Below are positions 10,011 through 20,294 of a stretch of 64,000 nucleotides of DNA, in pieces. The position numbers were made by a program, and so were the translations under genes. Position 1 is the first letter of the stretch. The number at the start of each line of letters is the position of its first letter. This stretch comes from Artemisia argyi (lineage: Eukaryota > Streptophyta > Magnoliopsida > Asterales > Asteraceae): positions 112,836,949-112,900,948 of the forward strand of contig CM060696.1 in assembly GCA_030686995.1 (NCBI GenBank), in the 5' to 3' direction. The notes beneath the pieces are model-generated. The model searched no databases. It worked only from the letters and a program-made list of their open reading frames with translations, and was not told the origin of the DNA.

Positions 10011-11428
10011 TATTTCAAACAAAGCCATGCAGTGTATAACCTAAAACCTTTGTTTTAACTTTTGTTATACACTTAGACATTTCAAAGGAACAACGCTTTA
10101 TCCTCAAGTTTTCCAATGCTTATACATATAAAGGCTTAAACCAACAGATCATTCTTTCCAACACATGCTTAAAATTGACCACGTCTCTCCTTCTCTTGAT
10201 TGATCTCGGCAAGAGAACCCAAAGAGTTTTCGAAACCCTTTGTAAGTCGATCGTCGACTCTCCCTATGGTCCCATGATCTTGAGCTGTTATTCCAGATTG
10301 TTGTTTGGAGAAAAAACTGAAATGTGTTGATCATGTGGTTTGAAGAACACACGGATCTAGCTAGCATTGTGTCATGACTAGTGGGTTACTGAAGCATCCA
10401 CGGAGTCAATCAATATCTAAGGTTTTTGTGGATTCTGCTTTTTGAAATTTTAAAGCTTACGGAAAGCAGAATTCGCAGTAAACTTCAAGTACATCTCAAA
10501 CACCTTTACGGTTGTGTCAATTCTAGTTATTTAATATCGAGTATAACTATTACGAGTACTCCGTATTATGTTTGTATTCTTCTTTTGCATGGTTATTAAT
10601 TAGTACAGTAATTGTTTTAGTCTAAAGCGGGCTACCAAACCTTACAAAATAAGCCTTTTATTCCCTCTTAAACAGAATGCCAAAATTTCTCTCGATTATC
10701 GTTTCTTTCATCTCAAGTGACAACCATGCATGATAGTTCTCAGATAATTTGATATCTCCAAATTTCAAATTGATCAACCTATAATTCATATTTTAACTTG
10801 TTCTTTACAAAATTAGAAGCCACCTCTCAAGTAAGGTAATATCTTAAACACGAATAAATGCTTTAAAGTTTAAATTGCAAACATGAGTTTTAGATGATAC
10901 TCTTTCATGAAGTTTTAATTTCATCATGCATTTAAGTTTCGTTTGGACGTAAGCTATTAATTACTATTTTGTTATGTGATTAAGATGAGAAAGAAAACTT
11001 GTACGTAAAAGGATCAACTTTCTTTTTGTGCGTGTCCTAATTACTTTGTGAGAACTAAAGGACCGCACGAGCATTAATCTTAAGTAGTGATGATTAGAAT
11101 TAATGATAGTTGTTCAGAAATGAGAAATCAATCCGCATAAATCAGGATGTACGAAGTCCACACCAAAAAAATCTGTGTCAAGGTTATCATCACAAACTAT
11201 TTGTACTCGAAACAGTAAGTCAATCGCGTGCTTTCAACTAAATTTATGTTCTTATTTTTAACATTGATTGAAGTTATATAAAATTCCCACTTTATCCAAA
11301 AAAAGATGAAGATAAATTCTCGCAATGGAGTTTAATATCCTAGGAACAATATTTCTGTGTGACCAATATCAAACTTTATTACTTGTGAAAAACTTGAAAT
11401 GTTGTCAAAGTAAGTCGTGTAGTAGATC
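10011..11428. other. Intergenic, no gene recognised
   Basis: The sequence is AT-rich without a credible ORF. The left part may still belong to the retroelement remnant; the right part is the 3' flank of the phosphatase gene. Confidence 0.6.
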
Positions 11429-12605
11429 TTATTGTTTCAACGTTTCAGCATCAGTGTCACGTACAATCTTCATTGAAGGGAGCACGATTGCTGCCAACGT
11501 ATTTCTTTTAAGCCCATCACCTTCATCAATGATGAATCGAAGGCCTTCAATATGAAGCTTCCCATGGTGACCACTCACTAAGATTGTTCCATGCTTAGCT
11601 AACTCCTAGATTGATCATTTAATCAGTTATAATAAGTATATGAAGCTTTTTATTTATTAACTTACATTATGAGTTACCTCTGGCATATTTAACACATTAT
11701 TTCTCCCACTGAGTGCAGTCAGTATTGGGATTTTGGTGTCCCTCTCTCTCAGAGGTATCATTTGTTCTTCTACATCTTTACCATTCTCCAAGCCGGCATG
11801 AACTGCAATCAGTTTACAACGTTTGGTCCCTTCATTCGTCTTAATGCATACATCCTCCTAAAATAACAATTCATAAATATATTAAATCAGTCGACTAACT
11901 CGTTGTCCTCTTTAAAAATCAATCAAAAGAATTGCCGCAGTAACCTCTTCATAGATCCATGCCATATTTGCCAAGAACTTCTTATGCTCATTGGGAATTG
12001 CTTTGATAAAATCTGAAAATAAAAACAATACCAATCAATAGATTAGGAGATTTAGTCTTGTATTTATTTTTTATGATATACATATATGACACAATCTTAC
12101 CATGAGAGCCGTGAGGGAACCCGTAAGATGTAAAAGTGGACCGTGAACTATAAACTGAGCTAACACTGACATGGTACTTGACTTTGTACTCTCCTCCCCA
12201 CCTCCTCCCTTGAACATGCATAGTCTCATACCCAGGACCCTTATACCACCCTTCAACCTCCTCACAACCCTTATATCGATCCCATGTGGAACAAAATTCC
12301 GACCCTTCAGGTGGCTGTGGCAAAGCCCCAACGAAGGCTGCAAAACCATAGTCATGATTTCCAGCAAGGAAAACATGAGATTGTTTTGGATATCTTGATG
12401 GCAAAGATATCAAAAAATCGAGCACCTCTCGAGTGTGAGGTCCATGGTCACAATAATCACCAAGAAAAATGACGTGAGCAGACTCGAACTCGTTTGGCTT
12501 GATTTGTTTCTCCAAATTGGACCAAAGATTTTTTAGCTTGTTTATATATCCATGGATGTCTCCTATGCAAATCACCACTTTTTCATTGGTCGTAGTTGTT
12601 GCCAT
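11429..12605 (-). CDS. RLPH2: RLPH2-type PPP-family phosphatase (calcineurin-like metallophosphoesterase), 4 exons, 309 aa
   Basis: Exons on the minus strand are 12605-12101, 12012-11945, 11857-11678 and 11605-11429. All introns are GT-AG, phases join, and the product is 309 aa, which equals my recollection of Arabidopsis RLPH2 (At3g09970). The family is bacterial-like PPP phosphatases that dephosphorylate phosphotyrosine in plants. Visible motifs are GDIHG near residue 17 (metal ligands), GDYCDHG near residue 49, GNHD near residue 82, HAGLE in exon 3 and SGHHGKLH in exon 4. The C-terminus ends DTDAETLKQ. One oddity: the second motif is normally GDxxDRG, and here the Arg is His (codon CAT), a CpG-type change from CGT. 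Everything else looks intact, so the protein may be expressed but catalytically altered, or this may be a diverging paralogue. No neighbour is functionally related. Confidence 0.9.
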
Positions 12606-13476
12606 TCTTATTAGCTAGGTATACTTTTTGCATATGCTGTTGTATTTGTACTCAAAATTTTCCACCAACTATGGCAATTAAAAAAGAAAGAAAGGACCGC
12701 AAGTTCTATGAAATGTATAAGAAGTGTGTAGGAGCAAAACTTAGCCACCACGTTTGTATTCAACCATGAAGTCATGTTGTTATAATAAATTAATCACTTG
12801 ACTAAGTTATATGAGTACAGGACAAGCAAAGAAAGTTATATTGCCTAACCCGGCCACTTGGGAAATAAAGTAATTAACATCATTTGTAATAACATTGATA
12901 ATGAACATACTTTATACACGCTGAATCCGACGTGGAGACCTTTTCGGCGCCACCGAACCACAACCATGACACCAGATGATGTCGCCAAAACTCTGTTCGC
13001 CGGTTCCTCGGCGGAGAAGATCGACGACAATTTTTTTTTTTAATTGTTATTGTGTATGTGTTGTGTATTAATTGGGTATAGTGAGGCCCAAATGTTTATG
13101 TTATGAGTGAAAAAGTGTTTTGAGGTGTGAGTATTGAAATGATGTGACATCCGGTGAGACCCAAATGACTAAAAAAACACCATACCTAATGCTCTAAAGA
13201 GCTCTTATTACATTCATTTTAGATTGGCAAATTATTTACAACGATACTTTCTCACATTACTCTCACGTATGTTTTAAGTGATACTTGAACCTACAAACTC
13301 TTGGTTATTGGATCACTCACACATCACTAGCGCAAATGCCTTTTAGTAAAAGCAGGTCGAGTACATCGTTATATTTGTTCTATAATAAAATGACAGGGTT
13401 ATTGGTTAGATAAGGAGGTTACTAAACTTTGCATTTTTTTTTTCACTTTAGTTACTTGGTGAGGATCTTCTCAAGT
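12606..13476. other. Upstream of the phosphatase gene, no gene recognised
   Basis: A short GC-richer patch near 12925-13030 can be read as a peptide in both directions but has no family I know and no gene structure. The rest is AT-rich. Confidence 0.5.
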
Positions 13477-13553
13477 ATCCTCAACCATTAGATTAAAATC
13501 AAAAGTCTAAGATTAAAATCTTAGACTTTTGATTTTAATCTAGTAGTTGAGGA
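13477..13553. repeat. Near-perfect long hairpin (fold-back)
   Basis: The left arm is 13477-13514 and the right arm 13517-13553, with a 2-nt loop. The inner ~26 bp pair perfectly and the outer part (TCCTCAAC.A.TAG) pairs with a few mismatches. Flanking copies of ACTTGGTGAGGATC at 13453 and 13608 suggest that it sits inside a decayed MITE. Confidence 0.7.
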
Positions 13554-13800
13554 TTCTCTAACTTGACTAATCAAGTTGTCCCAACTTGAGAGGGTACTCA
13601 CCCTTACTTGGTGAGGATCCTCTTTGATAGGTTATGCATGCCATACTACTATATACAACATGTTATGATATGCAACTCCCCTTTTACGATTTATAAATCG
13701 AATCATTTTCTTAAGAGCTCAAACTTTAAATTTGGTTTAACATTTAAAGTATATTGATCGGGTATTTTTTTTAATAGACATCACTAAACGTTTTTATTTT

Positions 13801-13918
13801 CTTTTTATAGACGACTAAAGTGTTCCATCTGACTAAAAATAATAACATCATTAGCTTTTTTATAGACGACTAAAGTGTTCCATCTGACAAAAATAATAGC
13901 ATCATTAGATTTTTGAAT
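13801..13918. repeat. Two-copy tandem repeat, unit about 56 bp
   Basis: The segment around TATAGACGACTAAAGTGTTC recurs directly after itself with small changes, ending each time in CATCATTAG. Confidence 0.8.
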
Positions 13919-14310
13919 ATACAAAGGGCCAAGGTATTCTCATGGAGTCATTGAATAGTATTCTATCTTTTTCGTCTATTTCCACTCTCTAGCAGAAAAG
14001 TTCTACAATCAAAACTTACCCGATTTCCTTCATCTTTCATTTCCTTTTCTTTCTTGAAAAGGTTAATACAAAATGTTATTTCATTTGTTTTATGTGAAAT
14101 GATTTGAATACCTAACTGATATTTCTATCTAGGGATAGAATGGACGTCTGTAAATTGAACCGAATCGGACAGGCACACCCAAATAGGCCAATAGGAACTA
14201 ATCCCAAAACCCAACTGACCTAAGACCCAAACGGAACCAACGTACCTATACCAAACAAATTAAAGAGAGCCGACACAATTCCGAAACCGACACACTATAA
14301 CAATTCGGTA

Positions 14311-14394
14311 TGCACTGACTTTTAGTGCATTATTGTTATTTTTTAAACCCTTTGTCAATTTTCTAATCGGTTACATGGTTGCTAAGTCAAGTCA
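14311..14394 (+). mobile_element. Element 3, left fragment (truncated internal region)
   Basis: The sequence from ATGCACTGACTTTTAGTGC to GCTAAGTCAAGTCA matches element 2's internal region at about 19336-19420. It resumes without a gap at 27284, on the other side of element 2. Element 3 was therefore present before element 2 inserted. The left end is truncated near 14311. Confidence 0.75.
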
Positions 14395-16160
14395 TGATGA
14401 GGCGAAAAGTGTACCGCTTTTAAGGGGTCATTTAAGCCCGAATTCGTGATTATTTGATCAAATATTTCCCTATATCGTTCCTTTTATAGAGAAATCCGGA
14501 AAAAGAAGCATTTTGGACTTTTTTGGAGCATAAAAGTGAAGAAAACGGCAAAGTCACAATTTTCCTTGCTGGAACAGTACCTGACGGCGTCAAGACTCTC
14601 CACATGACGGCGTCAAGAGTTACAAAAGAGGTGGATGTGGAAAATACACGTGACGATCCAGAGAGTTTTTAAGCATAGGAGTTGACGGCGTCACCCAAGG
14701 CCGTCAGGGTCCAAACCTTAGTGACGGCCCAGAGCATTTTTACACATGACGGCGTCACAAATAGATCTAGGCAATACGATTTTATTATGGCGGCGAGTTG
14801 ACGGTGTCACATAAGGGTGAGCATGGTCCAAAAACCGGACCGGATCGGACCGGACCGACCGGACCGAGGACCGAGAACCGGAAAAACCATAGACCGAGAC
14901 CGGACCGAATGTGGTCGGTTCGGTCCGGTCCGGTCTTCGGTCGGTCCGGTCCAATTAGGCATATTTTGGCACGTTTTTTTGGTTTTTTGGTCGGTCCGGA
15001 CCGGACCGGACCGGACCGACCGGACCGAGGACCGAATTTGCCAAAATGCCTAGACCGAGGACCGGACCGAATGTGGTCGGTCCGGTCCGGTCCGGTCGGT
15101 TTTGTCGGTCGGTCCGGTCCATCCAGTCCGTTTGCTCACCCTTAGTGTCACAGGCTAACACATGACACCGTCACGATGTGTAATCTATATATAGTTTTTC
15201 AAATTTCATTCATTAGTGTGCAACTTTGAGGGAATAAACCCTAGTCCGAATTTTATCAACTTTTCAAGGGTTTCAACCCCTTGAATCTTTCATGTTTAAT
15301 TAAAGATAAGTATTTCTTCAAATCATTCAATATGTCTATGTGTTGTTTGATTATATCTTATGCTTGTCTTCTATTTAACATGCTAGGCTAGATTTTCATT
15401 GTGTTTGCTTAGATGTAGTGAAACCTAGATGTTGATTATGGGTTGATTGTTTGTTTATAATTGTTACGGATGATTGTATTCAATGTTAGGCTTAAGAAAA
15501 CTGGCAGACTTCCATTGGTAACTTGCTTGAACGTCTTAAGAAATATGATCGGAGGTGTACTACGATTTTTGGTTGTATTTAATGCGTAGGAGAATTCTAA
15601 TGATCCTATGTTAGGAGCTTCTAACAGCTCGACATAGGAGTGAAGGAGGATCCTATAGAGTTAGGGAATATTGTACACGGCCCTACGACTAGTATTAAGC
15701 AATATGACCCGTCATCCATGCAATTGTAACAAATTAATCAACCTGTAAAAGATATCTAGGGAGTAATAAAACCTAATTAAACACAACTTTCCTCATCATT
15801 GTTTTCACCACATTAGTATATTAGTTTTATTTTCATTTCTTTTATTTTATTTTGATTGCATTTCTAGTTAATTGGATTAGTTGGCTAGCAACTAATTCCG
15901 CCCACTCTTCTAAAACCCGAGATTTTTACTTGCTTTTATAAAATATAAAAATACAAAAAAGAATCATCCTTCACCTCTAGACCTAGTTAGTATGCTTTCT
16001 AATCCTAGCGACATTATTCCTAAGTTGAACAATCAATCCCCTGGTACTTGTCACTATACTATACTACAACGATCAGGTACACTGCCTGGTGGGGGTTGTA
16101 AGCTTCTCGAGATCCCTTGAGAGGTAAAACCTGTTGCGAGGGTGCGATCCCCATGTATCA
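14395..16160 (+). repeat. Element 2, 5' LTR
   Basis: It begins TGATGAGGCG and ends GTATCA. It is 1766 bp including a 333-bp MITE plus an 8-bp duplication. The TGACGSCGTCA array lies at about 14582-15174 and the TATA-like CTATATATAG at about 15185. The segment complementary to the tRNA-Asp 5' half is 16058-16072. Confidence 0.93.
14812..15144. mobile_element. hAT-type MITE copy 1 (CGGACCGG family), 333 bp
   Basis: The termini TAAGGGTGAGCA are inverted. The 8-bp target duplication GTGTCACA is present on both sides (14804-14811, 15145-15152), and the empty site is seen in the 3' LTR near 20908. The interior is almost wholly overlapping CGGACCGG/CCGGTCCG words. ORFs through it encode only repetitive Asp-Arg-Thr-Gly and have no protein family. 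Confidence 0.92.
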
Positions 16161-16166
16161 AGTTTT

Positions 16167-16184
16167 TGGCGCCGCTGCCCAGGG
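16167..16184 (+). other. Primer-binding site of element 2 (tRNA-Asp type, slightly decayed)
   Basis: TGGCGCCGCTGCC matches the element 1 site; the following bases read CAGGGA instead of GGGGA. It starts 7 nt after the LTR end. Confidence 0.8.
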
Positions 16185-16342
16185 AATAGTTATTGTCTAG
16201 GTTAGGATTTCTTTTTATTAGGTCTACTTGCTAAATTCCTTTCTAGTAAGATTTTTATTTTATTTTTAGGTTTTTTTTAGTCTATCTTTTCTTTGTGTCT
16301 TTGTTTGTAAAAACCTTTCCATTGACTATTCCGTTAGCCATT

Positions 16343-17745
16343 ATGGAGAACATGAATCCACCATACTACCAACCACGAAATTCACCCACTCCAAATGACA
16401 TCTTGATGTTTAAACAACATGAAGATGAACCTATCTATGATGCATGGACTCGTTTTAAATATTTACTCCGAAAAGTCCCTCATCATAATTTTGATCTGTG
16501 GTCCCAAATTAAAATATTTTACCATCGTGTCGACCACTACACCAAAATGGACATTGACCATACCGCAGATAGGGACCTTTGGGGATTAAGTGCTGATGAA
16601 GCATGGGAAGCCATAGAGAATTGTGCCATACTCGCTAAGAAGTTGGACAACCCAACAAACGTTGTTACGGATCAATTGATAGCAAGTTTAAGGGAACAAG
16701 CAAGAATTTGTTTGGGGATAATAAGCCTATAGATGAGATACCAAGGTGCACGGAGTGGTTTGATTTTGACCTTGATGTGATGGAGGATTTAGTCGAACAT
16801 GATCACATTGATCAAAAAGACCTAGGTTTTATGATCGGTGATGATGAATCTCAAGAAACACATGATGAATCTTTTGGGCAATTTGAATATAGCAATCAGA
16901 ATATTGAGGATGATCCTTATGATTCATATATAGAAGTTGAAATGCCTAGAGAAGCACTTGAGATACTTGGGAAAATGTTAGGGTTAGATTATAATGAAAC
17001 ACATGTTGAGGATATAGGTGATCTTGACACAAGGAATGATGAAATAAGCTCACTAAGTACCCCACAAGTCCCACCATCATTTGAGGCACACATACCACCC
17101 GTAACTTATCCGGAAGAAGTAGAAGAGACTTTAGGAATCCCAATTGAGGTAGAACCTTTGAACCAAACACAACTAGAGGATATAAGTTTGAATACTTATA
17201 ATGATAGCCTTACTCTTAGTTCTAGGGAAATTCCTAGTTTTGATGAACCAGAGCCTCAACTAAAACCGTTACCTAATCTTCCATCCTTGGATGAAAATTT
17301 AGGAGTTGAAATAGGTCCCGATCCACCCATCAAACCATATAGTCCGAGTAGTATTAGGATAAAGGTAGTGGACTCTAAACCTTGTAGAGAGAAAGTTGAT
17401 ATAGGAGTGAACCATGACCTTACATACTTACATCACCCATTCATGATTGATCACAAAAAACATTATGGGTTTAAACCGGGTTTATTAGTTCAAGATGGAT
17501 TCCCAACTAGGAGTCTCTCGAAATTGATAGAAGATGATCCCTTTTTAGGAGAAAACTTCAGCTCACCCATTGACCCAATTGAACTAGTTAAGGTTATGAT
17601 AAAAGGAGCACACCCGTTTGAGCATATAATTCATTCACCACTCTTTCCTCATGAGGCATACTTCTACCGAGATGGTGTGTATCGCTACTATCACCCACAC
17701 TTAATCCTAAGTGTAGGGAAAACCTCACCTTTATCCGTGAAATAA
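16343..17745 (+). pseudogene. Gag-like ORF of element 2, frameshifted
   Basis: The ATG at 16343 (MENMNPPYYQP) opens the same Gag fragment as in element 1 (FKQHEDEPIYDAWTRFKYLLRK, then a DEAWEAIENCA segment). That frame ends at 16732. The continuation lies in another frame, open from about 16708 to 17745 without an ATG at its start: an acidic region, then DEPEPQLKPLPNLPSLDE, GPDPPIKP, HHPFMID, KKHYGFKPGLL and a terminal YYHPHLIL. The overlap of 16708-16732 contains TTTGTTTGGGGAT; either a simple indel broke the ORF or a ribosomal frameshift joins the halves. The element 1 copy is shorter in the acidic part. Function beyond a probable Gag origin is unknown. Confidence 0.7.
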
Positions 17746-17804
17746 GGGTAGAGTCAGGCTCGTGACTCAAACAAAAACAAGCGCTTCTTGGGAGGCAACC
17801 CATG
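17743..17804 (+). other. 62-bp conserved block after the ORF (element 2 copy)
   Basis: The block begins at the TAA stop of the ORF and runs to CCCATG. It differs by one base from element 1 and by three from element 4. It contains GTCAGGCTCGTGACTC, AAGCGCTT and the hairpin TGGG-AGGCAA-CCCA. Confidence 0.75.
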
Positions 17805-18354
17805 TTTTGTGTGTTTTTATTTGTTTGATTTTTACTTGTTTTCGTATGCATGCTTTATTTTTATTGTTGGTAGATCATGTTTCAAACTAAAACTGTGAAA
17901 ATGCTTTATTTTATTGTTTAACTTCGTCTTAACTTCATATAAAGGTATTTTGCAAAAGCTAAGTGTAAAGGGAAACCTCAAATTTGTTTCTAAGAATGAA
18001 ATTGATCATGATTCGCCACAATATTAAATGAACATGTGTATTAGTATTTGTTAGAGTCAAATGCTTATATCGAGTCATAATGATGTTTTGCAGGATTTTC
18101 CAGGAAGTAGGACATAAGTTTTTCCAGAAATTTTCTAGAAACTTAAAGTAAAGATTTCTGCAGGTCACTTCTGACGGTGTCAGGAGTTAACTCCTGACGG
18201 CGTCATGTGTAAAATTATGGAAATTTTGCGAGTTTTGTTTTTTCTAACGGAGTCTTAAAGTTTTTGTTGATTCTTTAGTTCTATAAACTCCAGGAAATCT
18301 ACAAACATTCATTCCACAAGCATTATATCCCTTACATTCCTAGAAAGCGATTTA

Positions 18355-18357
<3 letters not shown>

Positions 18358-18418
<61 letters not shown>
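18358..18418. repeat. (AT)n microsatellite inside element 2
   Basis: About 30 AT units follow the conserved words CTAGAAAG...TTTAA. Element 4 has a (TA)n at the matching place (30487-30586). Confidence 0.95.
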
Positions 18419-18420
<2 letters not shown>

Positions 18421-19671
18421 TATTTTTCTATGATTTGTTAGTATATATAGATTGCCGCCGATTTTACGCGAGGTTGCCTTGATTGTTTTCTCAGGTTTGA
18501 CAAGTTATATATGACAAGAAGATGATTTATATTTCTAGAAGGGAAGCTTTGAACGTTCATTTTCTTGGAGGAAGATCTAACCTTGTTGACACACTATCCA
18601 CACCGAACGAATCAGGGGAGTATTTGTTTTCATTCTTCTACCTATTTTACTTTTACATCCTTTAATTGAATATTGGGGACAATGTTCATCCTAAGTGTAA
18701 GGGGAGGGTAAATGATGATACTTTATAGGATACAATTGCACTTGAGCTTGTTTGTTTGATGGTAGGTGTGTAATAAAATTAAGAGAAATACTTGTTAGTG
18801 TAATCTTAGCGCCAAATTTAAAATTATTTTACAACATTTTGGAGTGAAACTTTAGCCTTAGCAAGCGTCTCATGGATAGGAGTCGTATGACTAGCACAAA
18901 ACCGTACCATTCAGAAAAATTTTCCACCCAAATATGTGAGGTTTGCCTTTAGATTTGATAGGAAAAGCATTCATTATTAGTGCTTATGAGTGTACCGGTA
19001 GCATTTAGATTCTAGAACTTGCGTTAGAGATGCATCCCAAGACCGCTAGTGAGACTACATTCGTGTGGTAAGATTTACTACATGATAAGAGGCATTAGGA
19101 TCACCCTTGTGTTTAAACCCGTATCATAATTACTTGACCATTTAAAACATATTACTTGACTAGTAAAGTCAACTAATTTTCTCACACCTTAGCGTTGTAC
19201 TCATTTTTAGTACACGAAACCCCTAGTACACCCCTCCGAGCCTCTCTTTTCGTTTCTAACTTTAATCATTTTACTTAAAGGAAGAATTTGTTACAACCCA
19301 CCCAAATGTGCAACCAAATCGCCTTAGCCTTCCATGTATGCACTTATCTTTAGTGCATTATTGTTACATGTTTAAACCCTTAGTTAATTATCTAATTGAT
19401 TACATGGTTGCTAAGTCGAGTCATATCTTGTACATATTGTTTTGGGACGATTGAGACTCATGGGTAAAGTATTTGTGTTATGGAGTAATGGGGAAGAACA
19501 TCTTATATTACCCCCATATGTGCGTTAATCTTAAAAAGTACTTCAAGTGTTTTGATTATCTTGATTCGAGTCATTAGATTAGTTCATTTTAAAGTATGTA
19601 AAAGTCAAGTGTAAGGGGAATGTACACTCCATATGATGTATTATTTTGGATGGTAGGGTAAGAGTGTATGC

Positions 19672-19746
19672 AAAAAAAATAGAAAAAAAATCGAAAAATC
19701 AAGAAAAAGAAAAGAAAAAAAATAGAAAAAAAAAGAGAAAAAACGT
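19672..19746 (+). repeat. A-rich polypurine tract inside element 2
   Basis: A runs are broken by single G, T or C between TGTATGC and CGTACGGACTACC. The position matches tracts in elements 1 and 3. Confidence 0.7.
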
Positions 19747-20279
19747 ACGGACTACCATCCCGTTTCATTCTATGTTTATTTTATGTTTTTGTTATTTTTG
19801 ATTTATTAGATTAAGTCGAGTCTAGTCTTGGCTTAGAAACGCCATATTATACATGTAATTAACCAAGATGATTAACTTGCCACCAGTAAATATTGCCTTT
19901 ATCCAATAAAACCGTGTTTTTCCATATCCCTACACCTAACGTTATAACCCTTTAAAAGACCTCTTTGATAGTTTATCCTAGGTGCTTACGCCAAGTGGTG
20001 GAGGTTTGATCCTTTCCCAAGCCTATGGTAGTCTATTTTACTATGACAGGTAGTGAGAGATGTTTTCCATTTCCATATTGTGATATATACTTTATTACAC
20101 CCGAGAGATGTGAGTATCAAAACACTATTTGTGAGGTGCTAGTGTATGACCTCCGTGCTTGTCTTTGGTCTTAGTGGAACGATTATTTGTTGTAATTACT
20201 TTTATATTAGTGTTAAATGACCCCTAACTTGTATTTTGATTAGAATAAAAGCGCATTTGCTTGAGGACAAGCAAATCTC

Positions 20280-20290
20280 AAGTGTAAGGG
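20280..20290 (+). other. Candidate polypurine tract of element 2
   Basis: AAGTGTAAGGG ends four bases before the 3' LTR. Versions of the same motif also occur at 17709, 17961, 18693 and 19607 within the interior. Confidence 0.5.
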
Positions 20291-20294
20291 TATT

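Noticed and set aside
12171..12472. Plus-strand ORFs over the phosphatase gene
   Set aside because: They are shadows of exon 1 on the opposite strand, which has clear family motifs.
14798..15145. Several overlapping ORFs with Asp-Arg-Thr-Gly repeats on both strands
   Set aside because: They are translations of the CGGACCGG MITE; the same happens at 36006-36520. No protein family, and the ORFs end at the element edges.
16130..16160. GGGTGCGATCCCC near the LTR end as a Pol III B box or tRNA T arm
   Set aside because: It resembles GGTTCGANNCC but has a mismatch at the invariant part and changes in the other LTRs (for example at 7685-7700); not strong enough to call.
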